Source: Adiantum capillus-veneris
Taxonomy: Eukaryota; Streptophyta; Polypodiopsida; Polypodiales; Pteridaceae
Direction: 5' to 3'
Length of the DNA stretch: 64,000 bases
NCBI GenBank assembly: GCA_014529385.2
Contig: CM043959.1
Span: 50,674,753-50,738,752, forward strand
In this document: in pieces, positions 1 through 14,540 of the stretch
How the letters are laid out: each line of letters opens with the position of its first letter
Position numbering within the stretch: position 1 is the stretch's first letter
Program-made: the position numbers and the translations under genes
The notes under the pieces: generated by a model
What the model was told of the DNA's origin: nothing
The model's input: only the letters and a program-made list of their open reading frames with translations
Database searches by the model: none

Positions 1-16
1 CGGAGATGAATAGAGA

Positions 17-45
17 GAGAGATCTAGAGAGAGAGAGAGAGATTA
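17..45. repeat. short GA-rich simple repeat
   Basis: A short, interrupted run of GA dinucleotides lies at the window edge. The remaining bases up to about 365 show no coding frame or element boundary that I can recognise. Confidence 0.6.
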
Positions 46-382
46 GTAGATAGAGAAAGTAGTGGTGAAAGAGTTAGCTTGGATGCTGACCAATTGTGTG
101 AAAAGGACAAAATCTATCTCTCTCTCACTCTAGAAGAAACTATGTAACTAAAAGAGGCAAAGAGGTTTTGCCCGCTACATGCATTGTCATGTACACTTGG
201 GTGTGCATGTATGTGTCACCCATATAGGATTTGACCAATAAAGACGAGATTTTGACCCGATGGTCCTGATCTCCGTTCACCTCTGGACCGAGGTGTGCGG
301 AGATCGAGCAAGGCTAGAGAATGTGAGGTAGTTTACATTGTGAGAAGTATATATATTGAGACAGCATTCATAATCATTGTAG

Positions 383-2310
<1,928 letters not shown>

Positions 2311-2527
2311 CGATTAAGGTGAGACGTTTGATCAAGACAAATAATATGTGTGAGTTGACTTAATTAATTAAGTATATGTGAAGTAATATCATACTAATTT
2401 TTGGACTTGTCCCTTTATGTGCAGCTTGTGACGCGCGAGTCATCAATGGTTTTTCTATATATGTTTTGTGAGACACAGACACATCTCTGTGTTTCTTTCT
2501 TGTATAGACATGCACATATAGGTGTTG

Positions 2528-2735
2528 ATCATGGTTATGGTTATGGTTTTGGTTATAGTTATGGTTATGGTTATGGCTGGTTTTGATCATGGTTTTGGAC
2601 ATGGTTATATATTGTTTTGGACAGGTGTTGATCATGGCTTTGGTTATGGTAATTATGCAAGAATTTAACGAAATTTATGGTTATGGTTTTGATCATGGTT
2701 ATGGTTATGGTTTTGGTTATGGTTATGCACAAAGT
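2528..2735 (+). repeat. GGTTAT/GGTTTT imperfect hexamer repeat
   Basis: Runs of GGTTATGGTTAT broken by GGTTTT and GATCAT units occur in two blocks, about 2528-2605 and 2625-2735. The unit is not the plant telomere repeat TTTAGGG. It gives a spurious Tyr-Gly-rich frame on + and a His-Asn-rich frame on -. Confidence 0.8.
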
Positions 2736-2930
2736 TCGTTATGAAGTTCAATTCATTTTTACTTTCATTTCTTCCATCAAGTTGTGCCTTAGATCTCAAT
2801 ATGTGAGATCCTACATGGATATCATGTAGGAGGTGTATATATGGTTTTTTTTTTAAAAGTTTATGTTAAAATAAAGGGAACTCTGCCGAAATTTTTGCGA
2901 GAGCACGGTTGATTTTGGTGCTTCTCGCTT

Positions 2931-3022
2931 TCTTGGGCAGAGGATAGGCAGTCTATCTGTGGGTGTGTCCATCTTTTCACTAGGCACAGCCACAGACCTG
3001 GCTGCCTATCTTCTGCCCAAGA
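2931..3022. repeat. 92-bp near-perfect foldback hairpin
   Basis: The left arm (2931-2970, starting TCTTGGGCAGAGGATAGGCA) pairs with the right arm (2982-3022, ending TGCCTATCTTCTGCCCAAGA). There are only a few mismatches and one bulge over about 40 bp, with an 11-nt loop. It could be a miniature inverted-repeat element or a small-RNA precursor-like foldback. No target duplication is evident. Confidence 0.7.
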
Positions 3023-4059
3023 TTTTTTTTTTTGGTTATGGTCGTCGATATAGGCGTGGATATAGGCATCGAAATATGCATCAAAAACTGGCTTGATCGA
3101 TGTATATATCGACGCATATATCAACTGTTTCATAGGGATGTGCATTTTGACGCATTTTAATTCGACAGCCTACATCAAAATCTGCGTCGAAAGCACCTAT
3201 TTCTGCTGGAGTGGGTGGTCTGCAAGTGGGTATGATGTGCTATATGATGATGCAATTAAAAAGGAGCATTTTTCAGCAACACTGAAGAGGATAGACACGA
3301 CATGATTCATGCATTGTGGCATTGTATCTTTTCTAGATTAATAATTTGAAAACAAGTTTTTTGGCCTGATTCAGGGCAGACAAGACCCCTAAAGATGTAC
3401 TAAAGAAAATCAAACAAAAGGATCCATTGGTAGAACATTATGCTGAACAATTCAAAAACTTGAGGAACAGATTGCGAAAAAATCAAAGACCATCTTGGGA
3501 GAAATTGGGTGATTTTGCATGGGGTTTTGGAGGAAGCAACTCAAAATAGTTGTGGTAAAGCATGCACCTCTAACCAAAACAATCAATTTGACAACTTGAA
3601 CTAATGACTAAGGCTTTATCTTCTCTACCTCATAGTTGAGGACAACTATGATTTGAAGAGAGAGATAATGTCATAAAATCTAATATCTAACTAGCCCAAA
3701 TGATTTTCTCATATTGAACTAATCATTTAATGTGTGAGAATAAATGAGAACAAGAGTTAGAATATAGACATGTGCTTTTAGATTTATCTTAGCACGGGAC
3801 CAAAGGCAATAGGTCCAAATGGGAGATGGTCTAGCAAAGAGAAATGCTAGGTAATGGAGCTTAAACAACCTTAGGGTTAGCTTCATTAAAGACCTCCAAA
3901 GGTTAGTGTTAAAAGTCCTTAGACCCAAGACCTTAGACAAGCTAAGCATGTGCTTCAGGTGCTTGTCGTGCTTTCTGACTAAGGTGGTTGAGGTTCTTGT
4001 CATGCTTATGGGGCTAATTTCTTGAGAAGCTTGAATTCAAACCAAGGCAAGGGGTGAGC
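3023..4059. other. no recognisable gene
   Basis: This stretch is AT-rich. A 58-codon open stretch near 3378-3548 has no recognised family. Nothing else is supportable. Confidence 0.5.
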
Positions 4060-5120
4060 CGTGCAAGTAGGGGATGAGAGAGAATGAACTTCCTCTCACT
4101 CAAGGGACACCCCTTGCTCAAAGAGGCATATGGGACACATGTCAAGCTCCTAGCTAGGTTGCCCCCATAGTGTGCCTAGTGCCTATTGGTTTACTTTGAG
4201 AGAGATCGAATAAGAATTTAGTTTAATTGAATAATTATCAAGCCCTGTCTCTCAAAGGGGTAAGGAGGACACTTGTCCAAATGCTACCCTTGTTGCTTGA
4301 TATGTACTAAGCATGTGATTGGCTAGGCTTGTAGGATTCCAATCAAATTCAAGGATGGGCTACAAGGAGGGGTCGACCAAAGTAAGTTGGGGGTGTGCTT
4401 GGGGGTATACTCTCTCTCACACACACTCACATGCTCTCATTCTCACTTGGTGAAAGTGGAAGACCTCCATCTCCTTCTCCAAGCTTGAGAAGTTGAGAGC
4501 CGACACCAACACTCTTGGCTATGGAATGAAAATCCAACCAAGAGCTATGCTTCAAGGCTATGCTTGTCATCTTCTTCATCTCCATTACTATGCTACTATG
4601 ATATGCTAAGCTCTATGAGTGATGGTATGAGAGGACACTACTTATTTCTTTTAAGAATACTTCTTCTTCCTCTTCCCTACCCTCATTCCCTGCTAGCTTT
4701 CTCCACCTTTGAAGGTGTTTGAGGTCTTGGGATTGAGGCCGGGGACAAGTTAATGCTTTCCTTAAGCGAAATTATGGGCATAATTGTGGTGCATGAAGCT
4801 CTCTATCTTCATTGCACCATCAAGGTCTCAAGGAACACAAATCTTGTATTGTACCAAGTCTCTCTTTATGGGAGAAGCGATGATACAAAAGCATTTTGGA
4901 GGGGGGACTGGCTCCACATAAATCCGGTCCTCAACTATTGTCAAGCTCTCTAATTCTCTCTTGAAAAGCATTGTTCATGCCAAGTTAATTAGGTATAATG
5001 GTTATTTTACTACCTCTAATCAAGTTCTCCCTCTATTTTCTTGAAGTATTGTCATAAAAATGATCACTATAGTTTTCCTAATTTTTCTATTCTCAATGTT
5101 CCTAGTCCATTTTCGTTACA
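4060..5120 (+). repeat. 5' LTR of Ty3/gypsy element G1
   Basis: About 1.05 kb ends in ...TTTCGTTACA just before a primer-binding site. The reverse complement of the same sequence recurs at 13499-14540, which defines it as an LTR. The 5' edge is approximate because the two copies diverge upstream of a shared AAGGGACACCCCTTGCTC. The open frame at 4753-4953 lies wholly inside the LTR and is not counted as a gene. Confidence 0.75.
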
Positions 5121-5121
5121 T

Positions 5122-5133
5122 TGGTATCATAGC
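5122..5133 (+). other. primer-binding site, initiator Met-tRNA type
   Basis: TGGTATCATAGC lies 1 bp after the LTR end. It differs by one base from TGGTATCAGAGC, the usual plant site complementary to initiator Met-tRNA. Confidence 0.75.
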
Positions 5134-5484
5134 TATTGGTTTCTCTTTCCTTGCTTAAAAGAGAGGTCCTTAAGTTTCCATGAAAGGTTGGACCTATTCA
5201 TTGCAAGAGGGTAAGTGGGATAGGGATCTATTATCTTGGTTGAAAAGGACTTGGTTCGAGATACACCATTGGGAACTATAGACCTAATAATGGAGTCTCT
5301 CCGGGCTTGCCTTTGGCTTAACCATTATTGAGCTACTAGAAATATCAATAAGAACCATAATCAACCGAGCAATGTTAGACCCTCTCCACTACTCTTTGCA
5401 ATCAACAGTCTCTAAACCATGGGTGTGGCTGCTTGAGAGCTAATTTTCAAAGGTAAAGAAGAGTAAAATAATAAAGAGAGTAGA

Positions 5485-6800
5485 ATGAATATTGACAATT
5501 TAATTTTTTTATCTCTCACACATGAAGGTTCTATTGATGATGCCTCAATGTTTCTGAACTATCTTGTTACTAGGTTGCAACAAGCTATGGGCAACCTTGC
5601 CTTGCAAGCTGAAGTTACCCAACAACTTTGTGCTTATGGGATTTACTTACCTCTCCAAGAACAGAGAGAGCTTCGAAAGCCTCTTGTTGAGAATTACAAA
5701 AGAAGACTTTGTCCGATAAGAGAAGAGGAGGAATCCAATGAACAAGAAAGAAGTGAATCTCTAAACTCATATGAAGATGTGGCTCCACAAAGACAACAGT
5801 CTTGATGATCCCCAACTCCTCCCAAGAGGAAAATATCATCCTATCATCCTTCTACTTGTCACTCAAAAATGGAAGAGAGGAGACAAAGAAAGAAAAAGGA
5901 AAGAAAGAGGTCACCCTCCTCTCCTTCTTCTTCACCTTCCTCCTCTTTCGACAAAAGCAGCATTTATTCTCCTAGAGAATACAAGAGGAGAGGACAGTGC
6001 AAATCCTACCCTGCTTGGAAAATGTCTTACAAGCTTAAGAAGTTCAAAGAGGGAGGAAAGAGTATCTCTTTTCTCACTTATGATGGAACCTTTGGTGCTA
6101 TTGACAAAGTATTGGCCTTCATCCAACAATTTGATGCTGCCTTTGGAGACAAGGGCTTCACTCAATCCTCCAAGCTACATCATGTAGCTATGCACTTTCA
6201 AAAATTTTCTTGTCAATGGTGGGCTAGCCTTTGTGGCAATGGCGAAGCTCCAAAAAAATGCAAACTCTATGAGTTTCCATCATGAAGCAATTCCTTGCAA
6301 GCGACGCCAAAGATAAAGTGCTCACCGAATGGCAGAGTTTGAAGCTACTCTCCAACGAGTCTATCCACAAATATGTAGACAAGTTTTGGGACTTATATCT
6401 CAACGCTATAGTCTTTCAAAAGATAGACTTTGTCGAGAAAAAGCAACATTTTTTTGTGGGATTACTTGAAGAAATGGCTGATTATGGAAACTCTCAACAG
6501 CCCGGTTCTATTATCGAAGTCATCCACCACACTATGGTTGCATGCCGTATCAATTTCCAACAAAGGTCTAAAAGAAATGCCAAGCCCATAGAAAACAAAG
6601 ATCGAAATGATGCAAAGGGGAAGAACAATGCTCAAAGTTCTTCCCAAGGAAATTCCAACAATAACAACAAGACCAAGGAGTTTAAAAAGGTTAAAAAAAC
6701 TCTCCTGAAGATCTAGAGGCTTTTGGTAAAGATCACAAATTCTTTAATTGTGGGGAGCAAGAATATGGTTATCGTTCTTGCCCGAAAATAAATGCCGGCA
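5485..6800 (+). pseudogene. gypsy G1 gag
   Basis: This is a capsid-type gag split over several frames (5485-5805, 5869-6285, 6282-6716). The core reads FSCQWWASLCGNG, then FLASDAKDKVLTEWQSLKL and SIHKYVDKFWDLYL, the usual retrotransposon gag pattern of W-rich helices followed by the 'F...L..L.Q..S...Y...F' block. A zinc knuckle at about 6740-6785 (FNCGEQEYGYRSC) has lost its first Cys and its His. The frame breaks and the damaged knuckle mean it is not functional. Confidence 0.8.
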
Positions 6801-6839
6801 TTGAGACTCTTAGAGCTTCCACGGTAGAAGATCCAAAAG

Positions 6840-7200
6840 AGGATGCTCATTGCAAAGGATCATACCTTTCATTTTCTTGGGGCAAGGTGAGGGAACATGA
6901 TGCCTTCATTATATTTTATCCTGGCTCTACTTACAACTTCATCAATAGAGTTGGCCACAAAGCTAGGCATACAAGTTTTTGAGATGGGAGATACTATAAC
7001 TACCGATGGGGCTCTCAAGGGACAACAAGCCTCTATTGCTCCCTTGATTGGAAATTTGAGGCTTCATGTCCAAAGCTACATTGACAAAGAAGAATTCTTC
7101 ATCTCTCCTCTCCAACATGAGCATGTTATCCTAGGGACACCATGGTTCAACTGAATGGTTTCCAACATGAAGTTCCCCGAAAGGAGAATCTACTTCACTG
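6840..7200 (+). pseudogene. gypsy G1 aspartic protease
   Basis: The protease region reads YPGSTYNFINR, where active members have D-x-G-S-T-x-N-F-I, so the catalytic Asp is Tyr here. It continues as IAPLIGNLRLHVQSYI and HEHVILGTPWFN. The last part matches the 'ILG.PWL' strand of retropepsins. Frame shifts separate the halves. Confidence 0.75.
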
Positions 7201-7349
7201 TAGGGAAAAGAGCATGTAGATAGATGCTAATGAGTCCGGTCATACTGTACAATTTGTAAATTCACCTGCTTTTGATAAGTTAATGAAAAGGTCAATTTCC
7301 TCATATATGATTTTTGTCAAAGAGTCTCTAAATGATCCAGTTTTAACAA

Positions 7350-8720
7350 AACAAAGTGGAAGAATTAGACTTGTCTAATTTTCTAAATAGATTCCAAGAT
7401 GTATTTATCAGTGACATCCCTATGGAATTACCTCCAAAACAAGGGGATGATAACCATAAGATAGAGATTCTACCAGGGAGCTCACCGCCTAATAAACCTC
7501 CTTATAGAGTTTCTCAAGCTCAACAGAGGAGACTATGAGGCAAGTGCACAAATTGGTAGATAAGGGGATGGTAAGACCTAGCTCCTCTCCCTTTTGTTCA
7601 CCAGTCCTTTTAGTTCAAAAGAAAGATGGCACATACTGTATGTGTGTCGACTATAGATCGCTAAATCGGATCACTATCAAAAACAAATTTCGTGTATCGT
7701 GGGTAGAAGATCCGTTTGATAAGCTACAAGGTTTGAACTACTTCAGTAGGATTGACCTTAAAAGTGTCTATCATCAAATAAGGATAATGAATGAAGATAT
7801 TGTAAAGACGGCTTTCTGCACACCGTTTGGTCTTTATGAATATCTTGTCATGCCTTTTGGTTTGACAAATGCTCCAGCCACGTTCAACCGCCTAATGAAG
7901 AAAATATTAGACCCTACCGCAAGTTCATTGGAGTATTCTTTGATGACATTATCGTCTACTCCAAATCTTTGGAGGAGCATAAGCAACACCTCAGGTAGTT
8001 TTTGAAGCTATGAGGGAGAAAAAACTTTTCATTAACCAAAAGAAGAGTGAATTTTTCCTCCAAGAGATTCAATATTTAGGTCATATTATCTCAAGATGGT
8101 ATCCGTATGGATCCAACCAAGCTTGAGGTAATAAAAGGATGGCCTAATCCAAGGAATCTACATGAGCTATGAAGCTTTATTAGTATGTGTGCATACTATA
8201 GATGCTTCATAGCTAAATTTTCCCAAATAGCAGGACCATTACATGACTTGACAAAGAAAAATGTTAAGTACATATGGACTACTAAAGAGCAAAGTGCTTT
8301 TGACAATCTAAAAGAAAAGCTTACCTTTCAACCCGTGCCTACACTACCAGATCTCTCAAAACCAATTGAGGTCCAATGTGATGCTTGTGGAGATTGCCTT
8401 GGAGCAGTTTTGATTCAAGAAGGGAATGACATAGCATGAGAGTCGAAGTATCAATTTCAACGAGAGAGTATTGGGCATCTACAAGACGGAGCTACTAGTT
8501 GTCGTACATACCCTCGACACATGAAAGCACTATCTTTTGGGGACTCCATTCGTCCTATGCACAGATCACCAAAGTCTTAAGTACTTAATGACACAAACCA
8601 AGCTCTCCAACAAAGAAATGAGGTGGGAAAGTTTTCTTTTGAAATTCAATTTTCATATTGCTCACATTGTTGGCAAGCACAATCAAGTAGCTAATGCATT
8701 ATCACGCTAGCCAAGAGCCC
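7350..8720 (+). pseudogene. gypsy G1 reverse transcriptase and RNase H
   Basis: Reverse transcriptase blocks are clear. CSPVLLVQKKDGTYCMCVDY is followed by YFSRIDLKSVYHQIRI, TPFGLYEYLVMPFGLTNAP and, in a shifted frame near 7935, FFDDIIVYS, the catalytic YxDD-type loop. RNase H-linked sequence follows at 8185-8439 (FIAKFSQIAGPLHDLTKK, then IEVQCDACGDCLGAVLIQE) and on to about 8710 (NQVANALSR-like). At least three frame shifts and one stop break it. Confidence 0.85.
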
Positions 8721-8725
8721 ATAGG

Positions 8726-9590
8726 GTGTCTAAAGCAACTCACAATGATCTATCTTCTATGATAGATGAGTATGCTACTCACCCCGATTTTAAGAATTTA
8801 ATTTCAGCCCTTTCCTTAGGGAAGAAAGAAGAACCACTCACCTTGCAGGATGTTTATCTTCTCTATGTCAATAGGCTATGTGTTACTCACTCTCTTCATA
8901 AGAAAGTGATGTATGAATCCCATGCTCCTTCCTATGCAGAAAATCAAGGGATTCAAACTACCCTTTGTGGAGTAGAGACATGTTTCTATTGGCCTACCAT
9001 GAAGACAGACATACAAGACTATGTGTCAAAATGTGTGGTATGCCAAAAGACATAGTATGATAGGGGAAGCTACCTGGATTGCTCCATCCTTTACCAATTC
9101 CCAATTCACAATGGGAGAGCATATCCATGGATTTGATCTTTGGATTACCCAAGTCCATCCATCAAAATACCAAAATATGCACAATAATAGACAGGTTTAG
9201 TAAACAAGCATATTTTATACCTGTCAAAAAGACTATTAAGGCATACCAAATGGAAACCCTTTTTATAGCCCAAATTTTTAAACACCATGGCTTGCCAACA
9301 TCAAATAGTGTTGGATAGAGATCCTCAAATGACCAGTAATGTTTGGAAGGGTCTCTTTGAGAATCTAGGTACTAGGCTTAATTTCTCTTCAACCAATCAC
9401 CCACAAACAAATGGCCAAAGTGAAATAGCCAACCTTAAGATTCTAGATCTACTTAAGACCTATGTTACCAAAGTAGATCAACGTTCCCAATGGGAAAAGT
9501 TCCTACCTCTTGTAGAGTATCTGTGTACAACAATATTGTCCATACTACTAACTCCCATGCAACAATGGGAGTAGTTCTCATACAAGAACT
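8726..9590 (+). pseudogene. gypsy G1 integrase, 3' truncated
   Basis: The zinc-binding N-terminus ends in CVVCQK. The catalytic core keeps all three acidic positions: SMDLIFGLP, DRDPQMTSNVWKGLF and QTNGQSEIAN. It is split between frames at about 9318 and 9287 and fades out near 9590. No 3' LTR follows, so the element is truncated. Confidence 0.8.
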
Positions 9591-9599
9591 AGAAAAATG

Positions 9600-10010
9600 G
9601 TTAAAACCAACTTATTATGGTAGTATAGTTCTCACACCAGAAAGGAATTACAAATGACTAATGGAATATTTAGGGATGATTTTTGGACAACAAAAAATGT
9701 TTATGTAGAAAGGAAGTACACAATGATTAAGGGAATGCTTAGGGATGATTTTTTTTAAACAAAAAAATAAGAAATACTTGTTGATGGAAAAAAAAGTAGT
9801 GAACCATGTTGATAATCAATATTTAGTCAGTAAACCTCATCTTTTAAGAAGATTGGCTACATGGGTGTTGTTGATGTAAGAATTTTATTATTCATTGATA
9901 CCCAAGTCAGGTGAAGAGCAAGTGATAGATGACTATTTTAGCGGGTTGACTATTGAGGAAGTCCCCGCTAAAACAATGGATGAGCTCCCTACTAGGAATA
10001 AAGGTGTAGA
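9600..10010. other. no recognisable gene
   Basis: AT-rich sequence between the truncated end of G1 and the copia C3 LTR. I see nothing definable in it. Confidence 0.4.
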
Positions 10011-10069
10011 TAACTAGAGATTAGAGTGTTTTACGTAATGGAGAGAGATAATTTTCAGACAAAAGAGAC

Positions 10070-10185
<116 letters not shown>

Positions 10186-11662
10186 ACGATATAAGTGTGG
10201 GCTACACCCATGGGAAAGCAGCCATTTGATGGCTTTGAACTTCAATCATGAAGTAGGTTACAGAGGGATTAGCAACCTCCAATGGTTCACCAACTCACAC
10301 ACCCTTAAATCCATTGCTTTGTGTGTAGAAGAAGCCTCCTTTTATAGGCCAAAATGGGAAACCCTACACACATTTTATCATGAGAGAAAATGTGTGTAGC
10401 TACCCTTGCATAGACAAGTCCAAGTTGAACTCTCCCATGTGCCCATGTGTAGCCATTGTCAATTGGCTCTACTTTCACGATGGGAAAAAGAATAACAAGA
10501 TGTAGATTGGGCCTATTTGAAGGATAAGCTTAGCGGTGCATTAACAACATGATATTGCTAATAGATTATGCTCAGCAATGCATAGCAAGTAGCCAAGTGA
10601 GCTCCGGATAGTGCTACTTTATGCATGCAGAAGGAATAGAAAGGGGAGGCCAGTCTGCATGAGAGACGGCATGCATTTTATGAATACTGGGGGTGCCATC
10701 TGAGGGGCAGGAAGGAGCATTGTAGGTTGGAGGACCAAGAGTTTCCAAGTGCAGGAGAGCGAGCAAAAGGGAGCTGAGCAGCATGCTGAGAAAGGAGCTC
10801 AAGCGCAGGAGGTAGGAGCCCTTGGTGGATGCAGTAGGCAAGAGATCTTGGACTGGGATGAGCAAGAGGGAGCCTCTTGTCTGTGTATAGAAGGTGAGGG
10901 TGTCTTCCAAGTTGCAGCAATTGAGGAGGATATGGAGGCACACTACTACATAAGGAGGGCTTGGGTGCCATAAAGCTTATAATTGGTGCGCCACAGTGGG
11001 CTAACTTAATGTTTGATGAAGTAGAGAGGGTTTGATGAGTCATAGAGAAGGGTATGACACACCTGCAGAGTCCAAGGAAGTGCAACAAAAGGTTCAATAG
11101 GTGCTTCTATCGTGCATAAAAGGAAGGTTGAGACCTTGTGTGCTACAAGAAGGACCGAGTGCATGAGCAGCAAGAGAGTGTGGTAAGAGCCACCAATTGT
11201 AAAGGAGGAGCATTGGGAGTGCTGCAAGAAGATGTCGAACTGAGAAGCCTCAAAAAGGTCGCCAAGGGTACAAGGGTGGTGCTACTCATGGAAGGTTTAT
11301 TATGTGTTGAATGATGAAAGAACAAAGGCCTTTATAATGGTATTTTCCAGGTAGAGCAGCTATGTCAACCTTATTAACACTAGGGACCTGCAGCCTTATT
11401 ATAATGCTCACATCGTATGGTGCCAAGAAGAGCTATGAACATTGGAGGTTGTGCCTCACCTTCACTAAACACAATTGTATTAGCTTAAGCTTCTTTAAAC
11501 CATATCTTCTCTAACTCTCTCTTGTTCCAGATATATTTCATATCCTAGTTAAACTTTATAACTTGCCGATATAAATTCTCTGAAGCTCTCATCCTAGCCA
11601 CTATTTTCAAAATCTACATACATATTATGTTTATATCTTTGATAAGCTTATACCCTTATTTG

Positions 11663-12086
11663 TTATATCTTGATGATGATGAGACCTAACTAGGTTTTTA
11701 ATCACCTCGGATATGGGTGTAGTTAAGAACTTTGGGAAAGGAAGGTGAGATCTACAACATATAAAAAATTGGCATTGTTTGATGCTAAAAAGCCAATCTC
11801 CATTTATTGAGGAGCTCGAGTGCATGCGGCTATGAGGGCTTAGACTTGCACCACCAAGAAGACTCAAATACTATGTTATATCTTGATGATGATGAGGTAC
11901 CTAGGTTTGTAATCACCTCGGATATGGGTGTAGTTAAGAACTTTGGGAAAGGAAGGTGAGATCCACAACATATAAAAAATTGGAATTTTTTGATGCTAAA
12001 AAGCCAATCTCCATTTATTGAGGAGCTCGAGTGCATGCGACTATGAGGGCTTAGACTTGCACCACCAAGAAGACTCAAATACTATG
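11663..12086. repeat. tandem duplication, 213 + 211 bp
   Basis: Two head-to-tail copies (11663-11875 and 11876-12086) both start TTATATCTTGATGATGATGA and end CAAATACTATG. They are about 95% alike by eye. They lie in the insertion within the C3 LTR. The frames on - (MSLLGGASLSPHSRMHSSSS) merely repeat this. Confidence 0.9.
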
Positions 12087-12718
12087 ATATGATTGGGATC
12101 AAAACTATGGTTCGAGATTGATATCTCTGCTAGAGCTAATGACCTAACCCGTTGTTATTTTTTCATCTAAGTGATTATAAGTGGTCGAGTCAACCAAACC
12201 TTGTACTATATTTTTTTTTCCGATAATATAGTATTCATTTGGGCCTATATTGGCTTTCATCTCTTTGCTTCTGCACTTTTCTCTCTACCATCTCTCACCG
12301 CCAGAGGCCATGTGCCTTCTCGGTCTACCTTGTGACCACATATCCACCGACACCATCCTTGGGTGGACAAGTCCACCTAGAAAACGGCCACCGACTATTG
12401 AATGCTGGCCATCGGCCATTTAATTTGGCCACCAACCATAGACTTTTGGCTATCGGCCAACTAGCCATTGACCACTGATCACCTACCAACCGGCCATTGG
12501 CTTTCGACCACTAGTCACCATTGGATGGCTGTTTTCTAGTCACTTTTTAGCCATCGTCCGGCCATAATATTTTCACAAAACGGGTCTCAAGAAAAGATCT
12601 CAATTGGGAGTGATTTTTTCATTTTTCAGCGAGTGATTTTCCTCATGCACGATGCCTACCCCTCATTATAGGGGCCTTACAAATGTTCATTTTTGAGACT
12701 CACGGCTCCATACTTAAC

Positions 12719-13498
12719 AATATCCCACTTTGATACTCATCTCCACACCAAACCTGTGAGACTGATTTCCACGCTGGCTTCTGTTGAAGATGAGAAAAAA
12801 TATCAGCTTCTCCTTGTTGACCACCTTTGTTAGTATGTCCATAGGATTCTTGCTTCTGTGCACCTTTCCAAGCTTTAATTGTCTCTCTTCCAAAGGAGTA
12901 CGTATAAAGTGATATCTCCCTTGGATGTGCTTTGTCCTTGAGTGAAAGTTTGAATTATTTGCAAGATTAATGGTACTTTGTCTATCATTATACACGACAC
13001 AATTTTCTTTCTTGTATCTAAGCTCCTCCAAGAATATATGAAGCCACAAAATCTCTTTGTTGGATTCCACATCACTTTATGTAGCTTTGATGCCCAATTT
13101 ACTGATGTGCCTCCAACTGTGAAGACTCAAAAACACAAAGCAGTTGTGGTTATCCCCTTTAGATACCTAAGTATCTACTTCACAGGTTTTCAATGCTCTT
13201 CACCTAGATTTTCCATGAACCTACTTACAACTTTCACTGCATGTGCAATATTTGAACATATCCAAATCATAGCATACACTAGAGACCCTACCGTTGCAAC
13301 ACATGGAACTTGAGACATATAAACTATCTCCTCTTGTGTCTTTGGACACTTTTCATTTGTTAATTTAAAGTGACTAGCCAAAGGTGTCAAAACCGGTTTT
13401 ACATCTAGCATTGCAAACCGTCCTCTTGAGAAAGCTTTAGTCTCTTCTTCATCTTGTCCCTTTATATCTTCATGCCAAGTATCCGCTTTGTAGCACCT
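12719..13498 (-). pseudogene. copia C3 reverse transcriptase end and RNase H
   Basis: On the - strand, 13522-13190 reads HFKLTNEKCPKTQEEIVYMS then VGSLVYAMIWICSNIAHAV and VVSRFMENLGEEH, the end of copia reverse transcriptase. RNase H follows at 13070-12714 (ESNKEILWLHIFLEEL, NDRQSTINLANNSNFHSRTK). It aligns closely with C1, but it is frame-shifted and its 5' part is cut off by the LTR at 13499. Confidence 0.8.
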
Positions 13499-14540
13499 AT
13501 AACAAAAATGGACTAGGAACATTAAGAAGCGGAATTAAGAAAACTATAGTGAGCATTTTTATGACAATACTTTGAGAAAATAGAGGGAGAACTTTATTAG
13601 AGGTAGCAACATAGCCATTATACCTAATAAACTTGGCATGGACAATACCTTGCAAGAGAGAGAATGAGAGAACTTGATAGAGTTGAGGACCGGATTTATG
13701 TGGAGCCGGTCCCCCCTCCAAAAGGCTTTTGTATTATAGCTTCTCCCATAAAGAGAGACTTGGTACAATATAAACTTTGTGTTCCTTGAGACCTTGATGG
13801 TGCAATGAAGATAGAGAGCTTCATGCACCACAATTATTCCCATAGATTAGCTAAATGAAAGCATTAACTTGTCCCCAGACTCAGTCCCAAGACCTCAAAC
13901 ACCTTCAAAGGTGGAGAAAGCTAGCAGGGAATGAGGGTAGGGAAGAGGAAGAAGAAGTATTCTTAAAAGAAATAAGTAGTGTCCTCTCATACCATCACTC
14001 ATAGAGCTTAGCATATCATAGTAGCATAGTAATGGAGATGAAGAAGATGGCAAGCATAGCATTGAAGCATGGCTCTTGGTCGGATTTGCATTCGATAGCC
14101 AAGAGTGTTGGTGTATGCTCTCAACTTCTCAAGCTTGGAGAAGGAGATGGACTTCTTCCACTTTCAGCAAATGAGAATGAGAGCATGTGAGTGTGTGTGT
14201 GAGAGAGTATACCCCCTAGCATGCCCCCAACTTACTTTGGTCGACCCTTCCTTGTAGCTCATCCTTGAATTTGATTGGACCCTTGCAAGTGTAGCCAATC
14301 ACATGCTTAGTGCATATCAAGCAACAAGGGTATCATTTGAGCAAGTGTGCTCCTTACCCCTTTGAGAGAGAGGGCTTGATAATGCCTAGATATTTATTTA
14401 TTAAAATAAATTCTCATTGGTTCTCTTTCAAAGTCAACCAATAGGTTTTAGGCACGCTATGGGTGCCACCTAGCTAGGAGCTTGACATGTGTCCCATATG
14501 CCTCTTTGAGCAAGGGGTGTCCCTTATGTTGAGATGTGAG
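13499..14540 (-). repeat. solo LTR of the G1 gypsy family, inverted
   Basis: This is the reverse complement of the G1 LTR over about 1 kb, including the shared CACTTTC-type leader, the ACACACACTCACATGCTCTC segment and the GTTCCTAGTCCAT end. It abuts broken copia pol sequence at 13499 and has no internal gypsy sequence. A solo LTR left by recombination inside the copia fragment fits. The 14540 edge is approximate. Confidence 0.7.

Noticed and set aside
2528-2735. Interstitial telomere repeat
   Set aside because: The unit is GGTTAT/GGTTTT, not TTTAGGG, and it is imperfect.
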